The position numbers were made by a program, and so were the translations under genes. 64,000 nt of DNA from Henckelia pumila (taxonomy: Eukaryota > Streptophyta > Magnoliopsida > Lamiales > Gesneriaceae): the NCBI RefSeq assembly GCF_033568475.1, contig NC_133120.1:86074151-86138150 (forward strand), given 5' to 3'. The notes beneath the pieces are model-generated. The model saw only the letters and a list, made by a program, of their open reading frames with translations, was not told the origin of the DNA and did no database searches. Position 1 is the stretch's first letter; each line of letters opens with the position of its first letter. Below, in pieces: positions 1-12,900 of the stretch.

Positions 1-694
1 TTTATGTCAAAATCGACAGTGTTTGCATAATAAATAAGGATAAGATACCAAAATATTTACTTTTTATTTTTTTTTCTAGATAAAGTGAACATATTTTTTT
101 CCAAAAATAATTTTTTTTAAAAAAATTACAAAAATATTAATTAAATAATATCAAATTTCCTAAAAGATTGAAACACCAAAATATTTTGATTTTTATTTGT
201 TTGTAGACTCAATGAACAGATTTTGTCATAAGATAAAAATCTTATGTATTTTAACTTGTGTAAGGACCTATTGAGCTAAATAATTATATCATTAGTTTAT
301 AAATCTATAAAAATATCAGATTTGTAAATTTTATTAATATATATATATAATTAAATTACACATCGATGTTGTAATAAATCGATTCAAGTGAAGTACGCAA
401 GTTTTAATCAAAATTAATAAATAAAAAATACATGAACACGCACACATATCTTATATGTAAAAGTTGAAATTTAAAAAGATAACTATTTTTCCTCACAAAA
501 GCTAAAAACCATTAAAAAAACAAAAATTTATGAGATGATATTGCAATTAACGAATTTACAAGAGTTGAAGATGGATAAACCAGTTATAGATTTCTGTAAC
601 TTAAAAGTACATATTTGAAAGTAAATTTTTTAATTTTTTTTTAACAATAAGTCTTTACAAAAATTATTCATTATCATTACTCACTACTTTTCAT
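1..694. other. AT-rich intergenic DNA, no gene seen
   Basis: The stretch is strongly AT-rich with many A and T runs. I see no reading frame resembling a known protein, no RNA gene and no clear repeat structure before the GC-rich element that starts near 695. Confidence 0.6.
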
Positions 695-1249
695 TAGACC
701 CGTCAATTCGGGATTGACCCGTCAGACCAATCTGCCCCACCATTAAAAAATTGACAAGTTGGGTCATGCTTTTGGCAGCCTGTCGGAGGCGGGCCGAAAC
801 GAACTGACCTGTTTGGGTCGCGGGGCTGGCTGGCCCGCGGGTCGGCCCTCCAATTTGTTTTTTTTTAAATTTTATAATTGATATTATAATTAATATTTTA
901 AATATTTTATGTAGGATTGATAAGTGTTAAACAATTTATATTGTTTAAAATATTTTATAAATGATTATAAGATCTAAATGATTTCTATAATTTATGATAA
1001 TTTATGTTTAATTGATTATTTTAAAAAATTTATATTATTTATAATGATTTATTTATTGTTAATGGCTTTTAAATATATGATTTTAAAAAAATTTCATGTT
1101 TTTAATTTTTTTTTATTTTTTTTAAATTTATGGTGGGTTGTCGCGCTCACCCCGAAACCCATGACGGATCCAACCCGTCATCAATTCGGGTCGGCCGATC
1201 GCCCGCCCTGTTTGATGGAAGGCCGAGGCGGGTAGAATTGGCAGCCCTA
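695..1249. mobile_element. hAT-like non-autonomous DNA element
   Basis: A 555-bp AT-rich core is bordered by two GC-rich subterminal blocks (about 695-850 and 1135-1245). The left end reads TAGACCCGTCAATTC; the right end on the opposite strand reads TAGGGCTGCCAATTC. They match at about 11 of 15 positions, like the terminal repeats of plant hAT elements. The flanking 8-mers cttttcat (687-694) and catctcat (1250-1257) agree at 6 of 8 positions, consistent with a decayed 8-bp target duplication. There is no transposase. The open frame at 978-1235 crosses the AT-rich core and looks fortuitous. The family assignment rests on end shape only. Confidence 0.5.
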
Positions 1250-1328
1250 CATCTCATATGATTATAAATAATAGGAAATATTCATCCCAAACAACGACGT
1301 TCGTAAAATTTGTGTAAGGACGTATAAC

Positions 1329-2477
1329 ATTTCATGTAGCAATGAATTCAAGAGATTCTGCTTTCTGGCGGGAAACAGTTAATGATGAAATGGATTCTCT
1401 TTTATCAAATAATACATGGGTATTGTTAGATCTACATTACGGATCTAAACCTATTGGTTGTAAAAGAATATTTAAAAGGAAATTGTTAGTACAAATATGC
1501 AAGGGATAAATTATCGAAACTAAGAAGTATTTAACCTCTCAATTCAAAATGAAAGAATTGGGAGAGGTAGATACTATCTTAGGCATCAAAGTGAAGAAAC
1601 ACAACAAGGGTTATGTCTTATGTCGGTCTCACTATATTGAGAAAGTGCTTCAAAAGTTTAATCATTTGGGCATTAAAGAAGCAAACACCCCATTTGATGT
1701 TTCTTGTAAACTATCTGAAATTTTAGGAAGATCTATGAGTCAAATTGATTATGCAAATGCAATTGGTAGTTTAATGTATGTCGTGCATTGAACTAGACCT
1801 GACATAGCCTTCACAGTTTGCAAGCTTTCAAGATACACGTGTAATCCTAGTGTAGAACATTGGAAAACTATTGCTAGGGTGCTTGGTTATCTCAAAAGGA
1901 CCAAATCTTTTGGTTTATTCTATAATAATTTTCCAGCGGTTCTTGAAGGCTACACTGATGCAAGTCGGATAACCAGTATAAGTGATAATAAATCAACTAC
2001 AGACTGGATCTTTACTTTGGGTGGAGAAGCCATCTCATGGGTTTCTAAGAAACAAACTTGCATAACTCATTCAACTATGGAATCGGAATTTATAGCATTG
2101 GCAGCCACGGGAAAAGAAGCCGAATGCCAGGGCGGAGCCACACTTGTGTAGCCCGGGTGGCCCGAAATTTTTTCAAATTTTTGTATATATAAATTTTGAA
2201 AATTTTTGGATTAATTTGGTATTAGCCCGGGTAGCTCAATTGAAAATATTAAAGAATTCGGGAGCTCAAATTTTTAGCTCGGGAAGACCAGAAATCCTGG
2301 CTCCGCCACTGGCTGAATGGCTGAATGGCTTAGAAATTTATTGTTGGATATCGATTTGTGGCCAAAACCAATGCCTGCAATTTTATTGCATTGTGATAGC
2401 CAGTCCACAATGTCTAGAGCATTTAGTAAAATATATAATGGAAAATCTAAACATATTTGCCTAAGGCATGAATATAT
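1329..2477 (+). pseudogene. Decayed Ty1/Copia pol fragment (Copia element 1, left part)
   Basis: The plus strand carries reverse transcriptase and RNase H pieces of a Copia polyprotein. Around 1340-1490 it reads SRDSAFWRETVNDEMDSL followed by NNTWVLLDL and KPIGCK, the usual start of the RT domain. It then jumps to TSQFKMKELGEVDTILGIKV (from about 1530), so the central RT part with the YVDD catalytic motif is missing. RNase H follows with GYTDAS and [13 protein letters not shown] stop interrupts the frame near 1789. The RNase H is cut at about 2127 by a small element and resumes as AEWLRNLLLDIDLW, ending in CLRHEYI at 2477, where Copia element 2 is inserted. The reading resumes at 21117. Non-functional remnant. 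Confidence 0.85.
2127..2311. mobile_element. Small inverted-repeat element (MITE-like) in Copia 1
   Basis: The insert begins CAGGGCGGAGCCA and ends TGGCTCCGCCACTG, which is an inverted repeat. The interior also holds paired GC blocks (agcccgggtggcccg and tagcccgggtagctc). It splits the RNase H reading frame between AE and WLRN of the Copia protein. The flanking 8-mers GCCGAATG (2119-2126) and GCTGAATG (2312-2319) look like a target duplication of 8 or 9 bp, which fits hAT or Mutator-like elements. A further copy of CTGAATGG follows directly. I recall the GTGGCGGAGCCAGGATT end as common in plant genomes, but cannot assign a family. Confidence 0.6.
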
Positions 2478-2949
2478 TGTTGGGGAAAATCCATATAAAC
2501 TTAAATCCAGAATCGTCATGTTAAATCATAAAGATTAAAACTGTAAACTGAAGCGAAAACGTACCTTAATTCATAACAATTGATACCGATGTAGATCTGC
2601 ATGGTTTGGTCTTCCAGATCAACACAATTTTCTTTGAGAGTCCTTTAAATTCTCTCACGCTCTCTAACTATCGATGGGAATAGAATATAACATAATGACA
2701 GTGTCGTCAACATCGTGTGATCTGGGGACCATAACCCTATAATTATATTTTGGGATTTTATTTAAGCTCATCAATCAAATAGAAAAGCCCACTAGTATTT
2801 ACATATTAAAGGTCACACCCTATTAGATACATTAAAGCCCAAATAGACCGAAACCTTATTTAGATCACTTTTATGGGCTAACTTAATTTGACAGTCCACA
2901 ATACATAATTATTTACATATAAATCCAAGGTTGGATTTATGATCCAACA
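2478..2949 (-). repeat. 3' LTR of Copia element 2
   Basis: The 472-bp repeat begins TGTTGGGG and ends GATCCAACA on the plus strand, pairing with the right LTR at 20643-21116. Positions 2478-2765 correspond to the part that recurs, truncated, in every unit of the internal array. In element orientation this part is the TATA-R-U5 side of the LTR. Confidence 0.88.
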
Positions 2950-2959
2950 ATCTCCCACT
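2950..2959 (-). other. Polypurine tract of Copia element 2
   Basis: Directly next to the left LTR the minus strand reads AGTGGGAGAT before TGTTGG. This is the usual purine tract preceding a plant Copia 3' LTR, and it sets the element's orientation as minus. Confidence 0.8.
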
Positions 2960-5900
2960 GGACTATATGTAAAACTTTATAATTATGTTTTGCAAAATAA
3001 CCGAATGAGCTCAACTTTGCTGACATTACCGAAATGTATCTACTGCTAATCCGGTCCATCAATCATACTAACATAGGATCAAAGAGGCCTTTGTCACATT
3101 CATCGTAACTCGACCCATCAATTGTCACATATGCCAGATAACTGAACGACATGGATTATGATGCGGATGTGTAGCATGAAAATTTTATGTAACGTGATTT
3201 TAACATGCCTATTTCCAACTGGTCCACCCTTAACTTTAGTGAGATCAACCGTAATAGAGTCAGAGTGTGAATAAATCAAAACCTTTATTTCTGCAGAAAT
3301 AACTTTCCTTATGTATCCATAAACCAAAAACCGAATAACTAAAACATGTCTATAAAAGCATTTAAAATTGCAAACTCCCACTAAAACTGAATATCCTTAA
3401 ATGACAAAACACCCATACAAATAATGTGGACACAAAACCTTTTGGGTGATAGTCCCTTAGCAAGTGGATCCACAATCATGGAGTTTGTACCGATGTGCTT
3501 TATAGACATTATTCACTCTGAACTCTTACTTCAATAATAAGAAACTTGATTGGATGCCTTATAACACACTATAAAATCTATTGTCATGACAAAAAAGACT
3601 ATAACAAGTGACTTTTTAGTACTCTTTTTTGTGAGATGACACCTGTTGCCAGTAGATTTAAATAGTCCAACATAGTTTTCACACTATCTAGGCATCCCAT
3701 AAATCAGAGTCAGTATACCAAATGATCTAAAAACCGATCTGACCTCTGATATGTGAGCATATAATTCCTTTTATTTTTTGTAAATTCCATAATACGTAAT
3801 TGACTATTTTTCAATAGTCTACTACTGAATTATTTAAATATTTGTCCAACATCCCAGTCACGTATATAAAGACTTTACGTGTATATACCTTAGCAATACA
3901 TTAGATTCCCTACTTCTAAGTCATAGAGAATCTTTTGTATTTATTTTCTTTAAATCATTATTAAGGCACTGATTGAGACTAAATTGTCTCCCTTAAGTTA
4001 GGGTATCACCTGGTTTATAATCTTGCATCCCATATCGCTTGATAACTTTCTCGATATAGCTTTTCTGTGATATTCCAAGAATACCTCGAGAGCGATCCCG
4101 ATGTATCTAGATACCCAGTATAAAAGATGCATCACCAAGATCTTTCATCTCAAAATTCTTAGCTAGAAACCTCTTGGTGTCATGCAACATATCTATATCG
4201 TCTCCAGCGAGTAGGCTATCATCACATACAAAATCAGAAAAAATATTTACTCCCACAGACCTTATGATATATACAATCATCAACCAAATTCATCTCAAAC
4301 CGAACGAGATGATCACATGATGAAATGTAAAAATATCATTTATTAATTAAAATTCAGTACTATGTCAATATATTTCTGAAGAGTTCTTCAAAGAAACCAA
4401 AGAGAAAGACCCTTTACAATTATATCATGTTACTATGTAAAACCTCATTAATGACAAGACGAGCCTTATATCTTTCCACACTACCTTTTGAGTACTCATG
4501 GTTTAAATATCCATTTAGAACCAATGAACTTCATACTTTAGGCAATGGGACAAGATATCAAATGTAATTGTCTTTCATAGATTTTATCTCTTTATATTGA
4601 CATCAATCCATTTCGAGAGTTAGAATTTTTATGACTTGATAGAAATTGATAAAATCATTTTCTATCATGTCAATGTTGACCTTATTCTCTTGGAGAAATA
4701 CAATCAAATTACCTAAGACTGTATTTCTTCTTTCTCGAGTGGAACTCCATAATGACAAGTTATTGAGATGTAAGAGTTTGTTCTTTTAGAATATTTCTTG
4801 AATGAGATTATTACCTAAATTGTCTTACCGTATTATGTTTTTGAACAAAGTCGAAAATATAATTTTGATCAATGTCAATAACACATGTGAGAATATTAAA
4901 ATATTCTTCCTTAAAGACAATTTTCATAACTTTATCTCCCCCCACAAATACTACATCCTCAAAAACCAAGCATTTTTCTAACTGAGAATCAAATTAATTG
5001 TGGGACCATAAAACTTTTACCCCTTAGATCTTTAAGAATCACTTTAATCAAACTTTGTTAAGGATATATGCTGCAGTCATTAGTGTTTTTTCCATAATTG
5101 AGATATAAGAAGTCATATATAAAATAATTATCTATGAACGTTATAAATTATTGTTGGTCATTCCAAAAAACCATATGGAAGACCCCCAAATATCCGTATT
5201 TATAAGTTCAAAGACGTCCAAATTCTTGTTGACTTCAAATCTCCTTTAATTTGTTGTATTCCCTTTATACATTTAACACAAATATCAAAATATGTTAAAT
5301 TTAAAGGATTGAGAATTTCCTCATACATAAGTTTCTTTATTCTCCATCCGGAGATATTACATAATATCTCATGTCACGATGTAACTGAATTCTCATTTAC
5401 TGGAATTTTATCTTTGAGACTTTTAAATTTAATTGCAGAAACTCATTAAATGAAACAATTGTATCAACTGAAGAAAGATTATCGTAACGAGATGAAGAGC
5501 CAGAGCCAACCAATTTTGAATCATGAAACAACCTAAATTTCCATTTCCAAATAAGCATGGAAAACTGAATTTGCCCAAAATAGAAATAAAAAAATTATTC
5601 CGCCTGAAAGTCGGTACAATAAATGTTTTATTCAAATTCAAATAAAACTCAAGCCTTAACAATAATCTAAAATTTTCAATTATTTCAGCTTTAACTGTTT
5701 TGCCATTGTACACCGATGAATTTTTCATCATCATTTGAACTTTAGCAATAATAATAATAACCACGCAATAGAAACACTGATGATAGCATTAAAATCTATC
5801 CACCACACGTGTCTAGACATCAAAGATAAATTAACCTTAAAACAAACCAAATTTAGATACTTTATTTTCATGAGACTTTTAGCTTCACAGAAGAAACAAC

Positions 5901-6900
5901 TATATATTATTTTCCGATTACCTCGGTTTTTTTTGTTGTTCCTTTTGAGGTGCTATATCTACAGCTTAATTTATCCTTAATCATTTATCTTTATACCTCG
6001 TTGAAAGTGAGGTTGTCAAGAACGTACAAAATTCACCCTTTCATTATTGACAAACCTCAGTTTCAATATTCTGAATGTGATTCTTAACTTTAATTATATC
6101 TCTTTTCGACATATTTCCCTAAAGAGTCCTGAATGACTTATCTTAATGATCATCAGATATGCAATTTAATTTATCCTACATTTCCATCTCCCTCATTTTA
6201 AAAGAGGTACTCTAGTTCATAAAAGTATGCTTGAATCAATCTTTATTGCAATATCTTTGATCATTATTCCAAAAACTATCAAGATGTTTACTTTTTCATA
6301 ACTTGAAGTAACGAACATCTTTCAAAGTAAGAATAAAATTGATGTGGACAGTAAAACTAGCAAAAATATTCAAATAATAACTGATCACAAAAAAATATGA
6401 ATAAATTAAATATGCTCACAAAAATGCCCAAATAAGTAGTATTAAATTCAAATAAAGGCAATCCCCATCTCAAGATACCGGACACTCCATTAATATTCTA
6501 TCTTTGGACAAAATATTAACTTGTAAATGATATCTTGGTGAAGTAATCAAATACTGATCATAAGAACCTATCAAATAATAAATCTTCCTTTGGGCCGATT
6601 TATTATTCATATGTAAAACCGAATAATAATCACATATTTATTACCACAACTGCACATGTAATTCTGTTAAATAATAACCTTCCTTTGAGCCGATTAATTA
6701 TTCACATATATAAGTTACATGTACAAAACTTTTTATATTTCAAAACAAATTAATTTCCACAATAGAGGTCACTTTGGCGACATGTTGCTTCAATCAATTT
6801 ATCCCAAAATATATATACCTTAAACGTTCTTTTATTTAAATTTAATATCAAAGAAAATTGACCCTTTCTTAAAAAATAAAATTTAAGTATTTTGGTCAAA
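2960..6900 (-). pseudogene. Decayed gag-pol of Copia element 2
   Basis: Fragments of a Copia polyprotein are readable on the minus strand in the expected order from right to left. The GAG-pre-integrase region lies around 5500-5640 (VPTFRRNNFFISILGKF). Integrase lies around 5060-5225 (LINTDIWGSS, then MTAAYILNKV, with the middle deleted). Reverse transcriptase lies around 4000-4250 (MKDLGDASFILGIQIHRDRS). The RNase H end is near 3430-3490 (HIGTNSMIVDPLAKGL). A possible remnant of the gag zinc knuckle is near 5880-5930 but has lost its spacing. Stops and frame changes are frequent and no frame longer than about 110 codons survives, so the element cannot supply its own enzymes. Confidence 0.8.
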
Positions 6901-6904
6901 TTCA

Positions 6905-9900
6905 ATTATTTAACCATTGATCGTGCGATCAATGCCGAATGGTGGGGAAATAAGGAAATTTACTGGTCATGAGTGATCTTTTTGGGTTAGATTCCCGTAT
7001 AGTCAAAAAAATTAACTGACCCATGTATATTGACCTGATAAACTTAATCCATAGAAAATAATCAATTAATTCAAATAATGCAAACCTCATAAGAGATACC
7101 AAAAATTAATAGTAAATAACATGTCAAATAATAATATTCCTTTGGGTTGATTATTATTCACATGAAAACCGAATAACTATCACTTTTTATACTTCTAAAA
7201 TGCATATGTAACCATATTATATATTAAACTTCCTTTGGGCCGATTAATACTCATAAAAATTACACATACAAAACTTTTTATATTTCAAAATAAATTGATT
7301 TTAATCAACTCATTTTAAAATATATAAAAATAACCTTATAATTATTTGAATAATTTAAAATTTAAAATTTAAGCCAAATTATCCTTAAAACCCAAAACAA
7401 AATGGGTTTATAACCGAATTAAACTTTATCCAAAAAAATATATGATGGGTTAGAAAAATTTACCAAAAATCTGAAATATTTTCGTTTCCTTGATTTCAAA
7501 TTTTTTTAAAAAAAAAAATTCTTGAATTTTCGAAAATTAGCTGAAACCCTAACCCATCATCTTCATCAACTTATTGCCGCCGCCGTTCCTCCGACCGATT
7601 CCGACAGGCCTGTGATAGCACGCAGGTCGGCGACCACCACTGCACCATCACCGACCTCAGTCATCCCTTGATCGGCCGGAAAAAAATTTCTTAACTTTGA
7701 AGCTCGCGACCATGGCAGTCGAAGCTTTGGCTTCAAAATTCGGCGGCTCTGAGACTGAACCCGACCAATAAAATATACCGTATGATGAGCCTGGTCATGG
7801 GCAAGTTTTGGCCTTATGAATAGCCACCGGAAACGGCCTGTAGAATGACCGATTTGCACGATTTCCGGCGGAAAAATTCGAATTTTCCAGTTTTTTTTTT
7901 AATCCGAAATTTTTTTTAAAAAAATTGATCTGGAAATTCGACTTTGATTTTCTGTTTTCGATTAGACCAAATCGAATATAAACTTTATCTCAATGATTTA
8001 AACATGAGTGACTCTGATACCACTTGTTGGGAAAATCCATATAAACTTAAATCCAAAATCGTCATGTTAAATCATAAAGATTAAAACTGTAAACTGAAGC
8101 GAAAGCGTACCTTAATTCATAAAAATTGATACCGATGTAGATCTGCATGATTTGACCTTCCAGATCAACACGATTTGCTTTGAGAGTCCTTTAAATTCTC
8201 TTACGTACGCTCTCTAACTATCGATGGAAATAGAATAGAACATAATGACAGTGTCGTCAACATCGTGTGATCTGGGGACCATAACCCTATATTTATATTT
8301 TGAGATTCTATTTAATTATTTAACCATTGATCGTGCGATCAATGCCGAATGGCGGGCAAATCAGAAAATTTACTGGTCACGAGTGATCTTTTTGGGTTGG
8401 ATTCCCATATAGTCAAAAAATTAACTGACCCATATATATTGACCTGATAAACTTAATCCATAGAAAATAATCAATTAATTCAAATAATGCAAACATCATA
8501 AGGGATACCAAAAATTGATAGTAAATAACATGTCAAATAATAATATTCCGTTGGGATGATTATTATTCACATGAAAACCGATTAACTATCACTTTTTACC
8601 CATTTAAAACGCATATATAACCATATTACATATTAACCTTCCTTTGGGCCGATTAATACTCATAAAAATTACACATACAAAACTTTTTATTTTTCAAAAT
8701 AAATTGATTTTAATCAACTCATTTTAAAATATATAAAAATAACCTTATAATTATTTGAATAATTTAAAATTTAAAATTTAAGCCAAATTATCCTTAAAAC
8801 CCAAAACAAAATGGGTTTATAACCGAATTAAACTTTATCCAAAAAAATATATGATGGGTTAGAAAAATTTACCAAAAATCTGAAATATTTTCATTTCCTT
8901 GATTTTAAATTATTTTTTAAAAAAAATTCTTGAATTTTCGAAAATTAGATGAAACCCTAACCCATCATCTTCATCAACTTATTGCCGCTACCGTTCCTCC
9001 GACCGATTCCGACAGGCCTGTGACAGCACGCAGGTCGGCGACCACCACTGCACCATCACCGACCTCAATCGTCCCTTGATCCGGAAAAAATTTTCTTAAC
9101 TTTGAAGCTCGCGACAATGGCAGTCGAAGCTTTGGCTTCAAAATCCGGCGGCTCTGAGACTGAACCCGACCAATAAAATATACCGTATGATGAGCCTGGT
9201 CATGGGAAAGTTTTCGCCTTATGAATAGCCGCCGAAAACGGCCTGTAGAAAGACCAATTTGCCCGATTTCCGACGGAAAAATTCGAATTTTCCAAATTTT
9301 TTTTTAATCCAAAATTTAAAAAAAAAATTGATCTGGAAATTCGACTTTGATTTTCTATTTTCTATTAGACCAAATCGAACATAAACTGTATCTCAATGAT
9401 TTAAACATGAGTGACTCTGATACCACTTGTTGGAGAAATCCATATAAACTTAAATCCAAAATCGTCATGTTAAATCATCAAGATTAAAACTGTAAACTGA
9501 AGCGGAAGCGTACCTTAATTCATAACAATTGATACAGATGTAGATCTCCATGGTTTGGCCTTCCAGATCAACACGATTTGCTTTGAGAGTCCTTTAAATT
9601 CTCTTACGTGCGCTCTCTAACTATCGATGGGAATAAAATAGAACATAATGACAGTGTCGTCAACATCGTGTGATCTGGGGACCATAATCCTATAATTATA
9701 TTTTGGGATTCTATTTAATTATTTAACCATTGATCGTGCGATCAATGCCGAATGGCGGGCAAATCAGAAAATTTACTGGTCACGAGTGATCTTTTTGGGT
9801 TGGATTCCCGTATAGTCAAAAAATTAACTGACCCATGTAATATTGACCTGATAAACTAAATCCATAGAAAATAATCAATTAATTCAAATAATGCAAACAT

Positions 9901-12900
9901 CATAAGGGATACCGAAAATTGATAGTAAATAACATGTAAAATAATAATATTCCTTTGGGCTGATTATTATTCACATGAAAACCGAATAACTATCACTTTT
10001 TACCCTTCTAAAATGCATATGTAACCATATTACATATTAACCTTCCTTTGAGCCGATTAATACTCATAAAAATTATACATACAAAACTTTTTATATTTCA
10101 AAATAAATTGATTTTAATCAACTCATTTTAAAATATATAAAAATAACCTTATAATTATTTGAATAATTTAAAATTTAAAATTTAATCCAAATTATCCTTA
10201 AAACCCAAAACAAAATGGGTTTATAACCGAATTAAACTTTATCAAAAAATATATGATGGGTTAGAAAAATTTACCAAAAATCTGAAATATTTTCGTTTCC
10301 TTGATTTTAAATTTTTTTTAAAAAACAATTCTTGAATTTTCGAAAATTAGCTGAAACCCTAACCCATCATCTTCATCAACTTTTTGCCGCTGCCGTTCCT
10401 CCGACCGATTCTGACAGGCCTGTGATAGCACGCAGGTCGGCGACCACCACTGCACCATCACCGACCTCAATCGTCCCTTGATCGGCCGGAAAAAAATTTC
10501 TTAACTTTGAAGCTCGCGACCATTGCAGTCGAAGCTTTGGCTTCAAAATCCGGCGGCTCTGAGACTGAACCCGACCAATAAAATATACCGTATGATGAGC
10601 CTGGTCATGGGCAAGTTTTTGCCTTATGAATAGCCGCCGGAAACGGCCTGTAGAACGATCGATTTGCACGATTTCCGGTGGAAAAATTCGAATTTTCTAG
10701 TTTTTTTTAATCCAAAATTTTAAAAAAATTGATCTGGAAATTCGACTTTGATTTTCTGTTTTCGATTAGACCAAATCGAACATAAACTATATCTCAATGA
10801 TTTAAACATGAGTGACTCTGATACCACTTGTTGGGAAAATCCATATAAACTTAAATCCAGAATCGTCATGTTAAATCATAAAGATTAAAACTGTAAACTG
10901 AAGCGGAAGCGTACCTTAATTCATAACAATTGATACCGATGTAGATCTGCATGATTTGGCCTTCCAGATCAACATGATTTGCTTTGAGAGTCCTTTAAAT
11001 TCTCTTACGTATGCTCTCTAACTATCGATGGGAATAGAATAGAACATAATGACAGTGTCGTCAACATCGTGTGATCTGGGGACCATAACCCTATATTTAT
11101 ATTTTGGGATTCTATTTAATTATTTAACCATTGATCGTGCGATCAATGCCGAATGGCAGGCAAATCAGGAAATTTACTGGTCACGAGTGATCTTTTTGGG
11201 TTGGATTCCCGTATAGTCAAAAAATTAACTGACCCATGTAATATTGACCTGATAAACTTAATTCATAGAAAATAATCAATTAATTCAAATAATGCAAACA
11301 TCATAAGGGATACCGAAAATTGATAGTAAATAACATATCAAATAATAATATTCCTTTAGGCTGATTATTATTCACATGAAAACCAAATAACTATCACTTT
11401 TTACCCTTCTAAAACGCATATGTAACCATATTACATATTAACCTTCCTTTGGGCCGATTAATACTCATAAAAATTACACATACAAAACTTTTTATATTTC
11501 AAAATAAATTGATTTAAATCAACTCATTTTAAAATATATAAAAATAACCTTATAATTATTTGAATAATTTAAAATTTAAAATTTAAGCCAAATTATCCTT
11601 AAAACCCAAAACAAAATGGGTTTATAACCGAATTAAACTTTATCCAAAAAAATATATGATGGGTTAGAAAAATTTACCAAAAATCTGAAATATTTTCATT
11701 TTCTTGATTTTAAATTATTTTTAAAAAAAAATTCTTGAATTTTCGAAAATTAGATGAAACCCTAACCCATCATCTTCATCAACTTATTGCCGCTACCGTT
11801 CCTCCGACCGATTCCGACAGGCCTGTGACAGCACGCAGGTCGGCGACCACCACTGCACCATCACCGACCTCAATCGTCCCTTGATCCGGAAAAAATTTTC
11901 TTAACTTTGAAGCTCGTGACAATGGCAGTCGAAGCTTTGGCTTCAAAATCCGGCGGCTCTGAGACTGAACCCGACCAATAAAATATACCGTATGATGAGC
12001 CTGGTCATGGGCAAGTTTTTGCCTTATGAATAGCCGCCGGAAACGGCCTGTAGAACGATCGATTTGCACGATTTCCGGTGGAAAAATTCGAATTTTCTAG
12101 TTTTTTTTAATCCAAAATTTTAAAAAAATTGATCTGGAAATTCGACTTTGATTTTCTGTTTTCGATTAGACCAAATCGAACATAAACTATATCTCAATGA
12201 TTTAAACATGAGTGACTCTGATACCACTTGTTGGGAAAATCCATATAAACTTAAATCCAGAATCGTCATGTTAAATCATCAAGATTAAAACTGTAAACTG
12301 AAGCGGAAGCGTACCTTAATTCATAACAATTGATACCGATGTAGATCTGCATGGTTTGGCCTTCCAGATCAACATGATTTGCTTTGAGAGTCCTTTAAAT
12401 TTTCTTACGTATGCTCTCTAACTATCGATGGGAATAGAATAGAACATAATGACAGTGTCGTCAACATCGTGTGATCTGGGGACCATAACCCTATATTTAT
12501 ATTTTGGGATTCTATTTAATTATTTAACCATTGATCGTGCGATCAATGCCGAATGGCAGGCAAATCAGGAAATTTACTGGTCACGAGTGATCTTTTTGGG
12601 TTGGATTCCCGTATAGTCAAAAAATTAACTGACCCATGTAATATTGACCTGATAAACTTAATTCATAGAAAATAATCAATTAATTCAAATAATGCAAACA
12701 TCATAAGGGATACCGAAAATTGATAGTAAATAACATATCAAATAATAATATTCCTTTGGGCTGATTATTATTCACATGAAAACCAAATAACAATCACTTT
12801 TTACCCTTCTAAAACGCATATGTAACCATATTACATATTAACCTTCCTTTGGGCCGATTAATACTCATAAAAATTACACATACAAAACTTTTTATATTTC

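Noticed and set aside
978-1235. 85-codon plus-strand frame
   Set aside because: Low-complexity hydrophobic translation of AT-rich DNA inside the hAT-like element, ending in its GC-rich terminus.
2274-2538. Frames crossing the MITE and the Copia 2 LTR border
   Set aside because: They span element junctions and are only chance fusions.
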